Source: Acidobacteriaceae bacterium
GTDB taxonomy: Bacteria; Acidobacteriota; Terriglobia; Terriglobales; Acidobacteriaceae
Assembly (NCBI GenBank): GCA_003152795.1
Contig: PMBA01000143.1
Location: forward strand, 1-6,254
DNA: 6,254 bases
Reading direction: 5' to 3'
In this document: positions 5,178 to 6,254 of the stretch, piece by piece
How positions within the stretch are numbered: the stretch's first letter is position 1
Layout of the letters: the number at the start of each line of letters is the position of its first letter
Notes under the pieces: generated by a model
What the model was told of the DNA's origin: nothing
The model's database searches: none
Seen by the model: the letters and a program-made list of their open reading frames with translations, nothing else
Program-made: the position numbers and the translations under genes

Positions 5178-6087
5178 GAACATAGGCGCCATCTACATCA
5201 TCACGCACGATTCGCGCTACACGGGGTTGCTCCTGAATTCTGCCGCGAGTCTGAAACGCATGATGCCGGATTTGCCGATCACCGTGTTCAGCCAGTTCCC
5301 GCTGGAGAGTCCCGATTTCGAGAGAGTCATCCGCGTAGAGGCCTCACAGGACGGCTTCTACGACAAAACGTTGTTTTTCCAGCAGACTCCCTACGAGCGG
5401 ACATTGTTTATCGACGCCGATACCTACATCGTCGAACCGGTTCCTGAATTATTTACGATGCTGGATCAGTTTGATTTTGCCGCAACCCATGAAGAATATC
5501 TGAACACAGATTGGTGGAATCGCTATCCCCGCCCCGATATTCCGCCCAGCTTTCCAGAATTCAATACCGGCATTCTGGCTTATAAGCGATCGCCGCGAAT
5601 GGACAGCGTCTTGAAGGATTGGTCGGAGCTCTATCGGTCGTTCCTTGAAGACCACCCCGGCCAGGAAATAAACGATCAGCCCTTTTTTCGAGCTGCCGTT
5701 TACAGCAACCAAGCGCGCATTGCCACGCTTACCAGGGAGTACAACTGCAAATTTCGCGGCCAGGGATACTTGAATGGACGCGTGAAAATACTCCACGGCC
5801 ACGTCGACCTTCAACTGGAAGAAGCATTCGTGCGCAAGGCGCTCGAGGTTTTGAATGCCAGCTCCAAGCCGCGCGTATACATTGCCGGGACGGTTTACGA
5901 ACAAAAACTGGTTGGCCGTATTTTGGATCGCCGGAAACCAGGCTTGGTTGGACGTTTTCCGCTATTCCCGGAGCCAGTCATCGTGGCAGGTGCGAAACGT
6001 CTGCGGCAAATGCTGAAAGAACGAGGGGCGCGAAGAATGTTTCTGAAATTGATCGGGCGTGGGCGGGAAGGCGGGGCCGAAAGCTAG
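5176..6087 (+). CDS. GT-A-fold glycosyltransferase-like protein (GT8-like)
   Basis: Probable nucleotide-sugar transferase of the GT-A fold, cytoplasmic or membrane-peripheral. The opening GAIYIITHDSRY and the turn LNSAASLKRMMPDLPITVFS fit the first beta-strand and helix of the nucleotide-binding fold. The metal-binding DxD motif is DAD at 80-82 (TLFIDADTYIVEPV). FNTGILAYKRS at 129-139 and NDQPFFRAA at 166-174 match the acceptor-side motifs of GT8-type enzymes. ILHGHVD at 205-211 could provide a third metal-ligand histidine. The C-terminal part (from about 230) is basic and ends RGREGGAES, without a transmembrane segment. Donor and acceptor are unknown. The ATG at 5176 has no good Shine-Dalgarno; it lies 15 bases after yqeY, so translational coupling is possible. 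By eye, codon use looks less GC-biased than yqeY, which may mean a separate origin. Confidence 0.82.
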   Translation: MNIGAIYIITHDSRYTGLLLNSAASLKRMMPDLPITVFSQFPLESPDFERVIRVEASQDGFYDKTLFFQQTPYERTLFIDADTYIVEPVPELFTMLDQFDFAATHEEYLNTDWWNRYPRPDIPPSFPEFNTGILAYKRSPRMDSVLKDWSELYRSFLEDHPGQEINDQPFFRAAVYSNQARIATLTREYNCKFRGQGYLNGRVKILHGHVDLQLEEAFVRKALEVLNASSKPRVYIAGTVYEQKLVGRILDRRKPGLVGRFPLFPEPVIVAGAKRLRQMLKERGARRMFLKLIGRGREGGAES

Positions 6088-6153
6088 CGACGGCCAGGTT
6101 GAATCACCATCTTCCGCTTCGGTATGCACTCTTCAGAGGCAGTCGCTGTCCGA

Positions 6154-6254
6154 TCAATACGCGTCTTTCCGGTGACGGAAGGAATGCAGCACGACTTCGT
6201 TTTCAAGAATGTCATAGCGGAGGCGGTAGTCCCTCCACCGCACGCGCCATTGTC
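6154..6254 (-). CDS. RelE/ParE-family toxin, C-terminal part (partial)
   Basis: On the minus strand, 32 codons run from the window edge to a TGA at 6154-6156. The residues include WRVRWRDYRLRYDI, then ENEVVLHSF and the closing RHRKDAY. This arrangement (an R-rich strand with YR-x-RY, an acidic turn, a hydrophobic strand, then HRxDAY) is the end of RelE/ParE-superfamily toxins, which are ribosome-dependent mRNA endonucleases or gyrase poisons. The 5' part and any antitoxin gene, usually upstream, lie beyond 6254. The 66-base gap to the convergent glycosyltransferase stop shows nothing recognisable. Whether this is a RelE or ParE activity cannot be told from the fragment. Confidence 0.65.
   Translation of the reverse strand, partial: QWRVRWRDYRLRYDILENEVVLHSFRHRKDAY

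Noticed and set aside
5449..5904. Open frame of 151 codons on the minus strand inside the glycosyltransferase
   Set aside because: Looks protein-like in places, but the opposite strand has the DxD motif and conserved acceptor motifs, so this is a shadow.

Overview
The window is GC-rich bacterial chromosome with tightly packed housekeeping genes. The protein types, the leaderless-looking promoters and the intergenic repeats built from 7-base units remind me of Acidobacteriota (Terriglobia/Koribacter-like). That assignment is an impression from recall, not proven by the sequence.

Layout from left to right: the 3' tail of an unidentified basic-ended gene (+, 2-109); tyrS for tyrosyl-tRNA synthetase (-, 113-1306); a heptad-repeat foldback (about 1340-1425); rsmD for a 16S rRNA guanine-N2 methyltransferase (-, 1420-1986); a divergent regulatory gap (1987-2110); a site-2-protease-type membrane metalloprotease with two CBS domains (+, 2111-3262); a long inverted repeat filling the gap to the next, convergent gene (3266-3370); a class V PLP aminotransferase of the alanine/serine-glyoxylate type (-, 3366-4544); a second copy of the same inverted repeat (4591-4687); a GatB/YqeY-domain gene (+, 4702-5160); a GT-A-fold glycosyltransferase-like gene 15 bases after it (+, 5176-6087); and the C-terminal end of a RelE/ParE-type toxin (-, 6154 to the window edge).

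Functionally, rsmD and tyrS share a strand and both serve translation (ribosome modification, tRNA charging). YqeY has a domain shared with the tRNA-dependent amidotransferase subunit GatB, but is co-directional with a sugar transferase, so its operon gives little clue to its role. The protease, aminotransferase and glycosyltransferase do not form an obvious pathway. No prophage, CRISPR array, rRNA or tRNA gene was seen.

The most notable non-coding content is (a) two near-identical 7-base-period palindromic repeats bracketing the aminotransferase gene, with one of them ending inside that gene's stop codon, plus a third element of different sequence but the same 7-base period; and (b) -10 hexamers lying only 6-11 bases upstream of four start codons with little or no Shine-Dalgarno sequence, which suggests leaderless or near-leaderless mRNAs.
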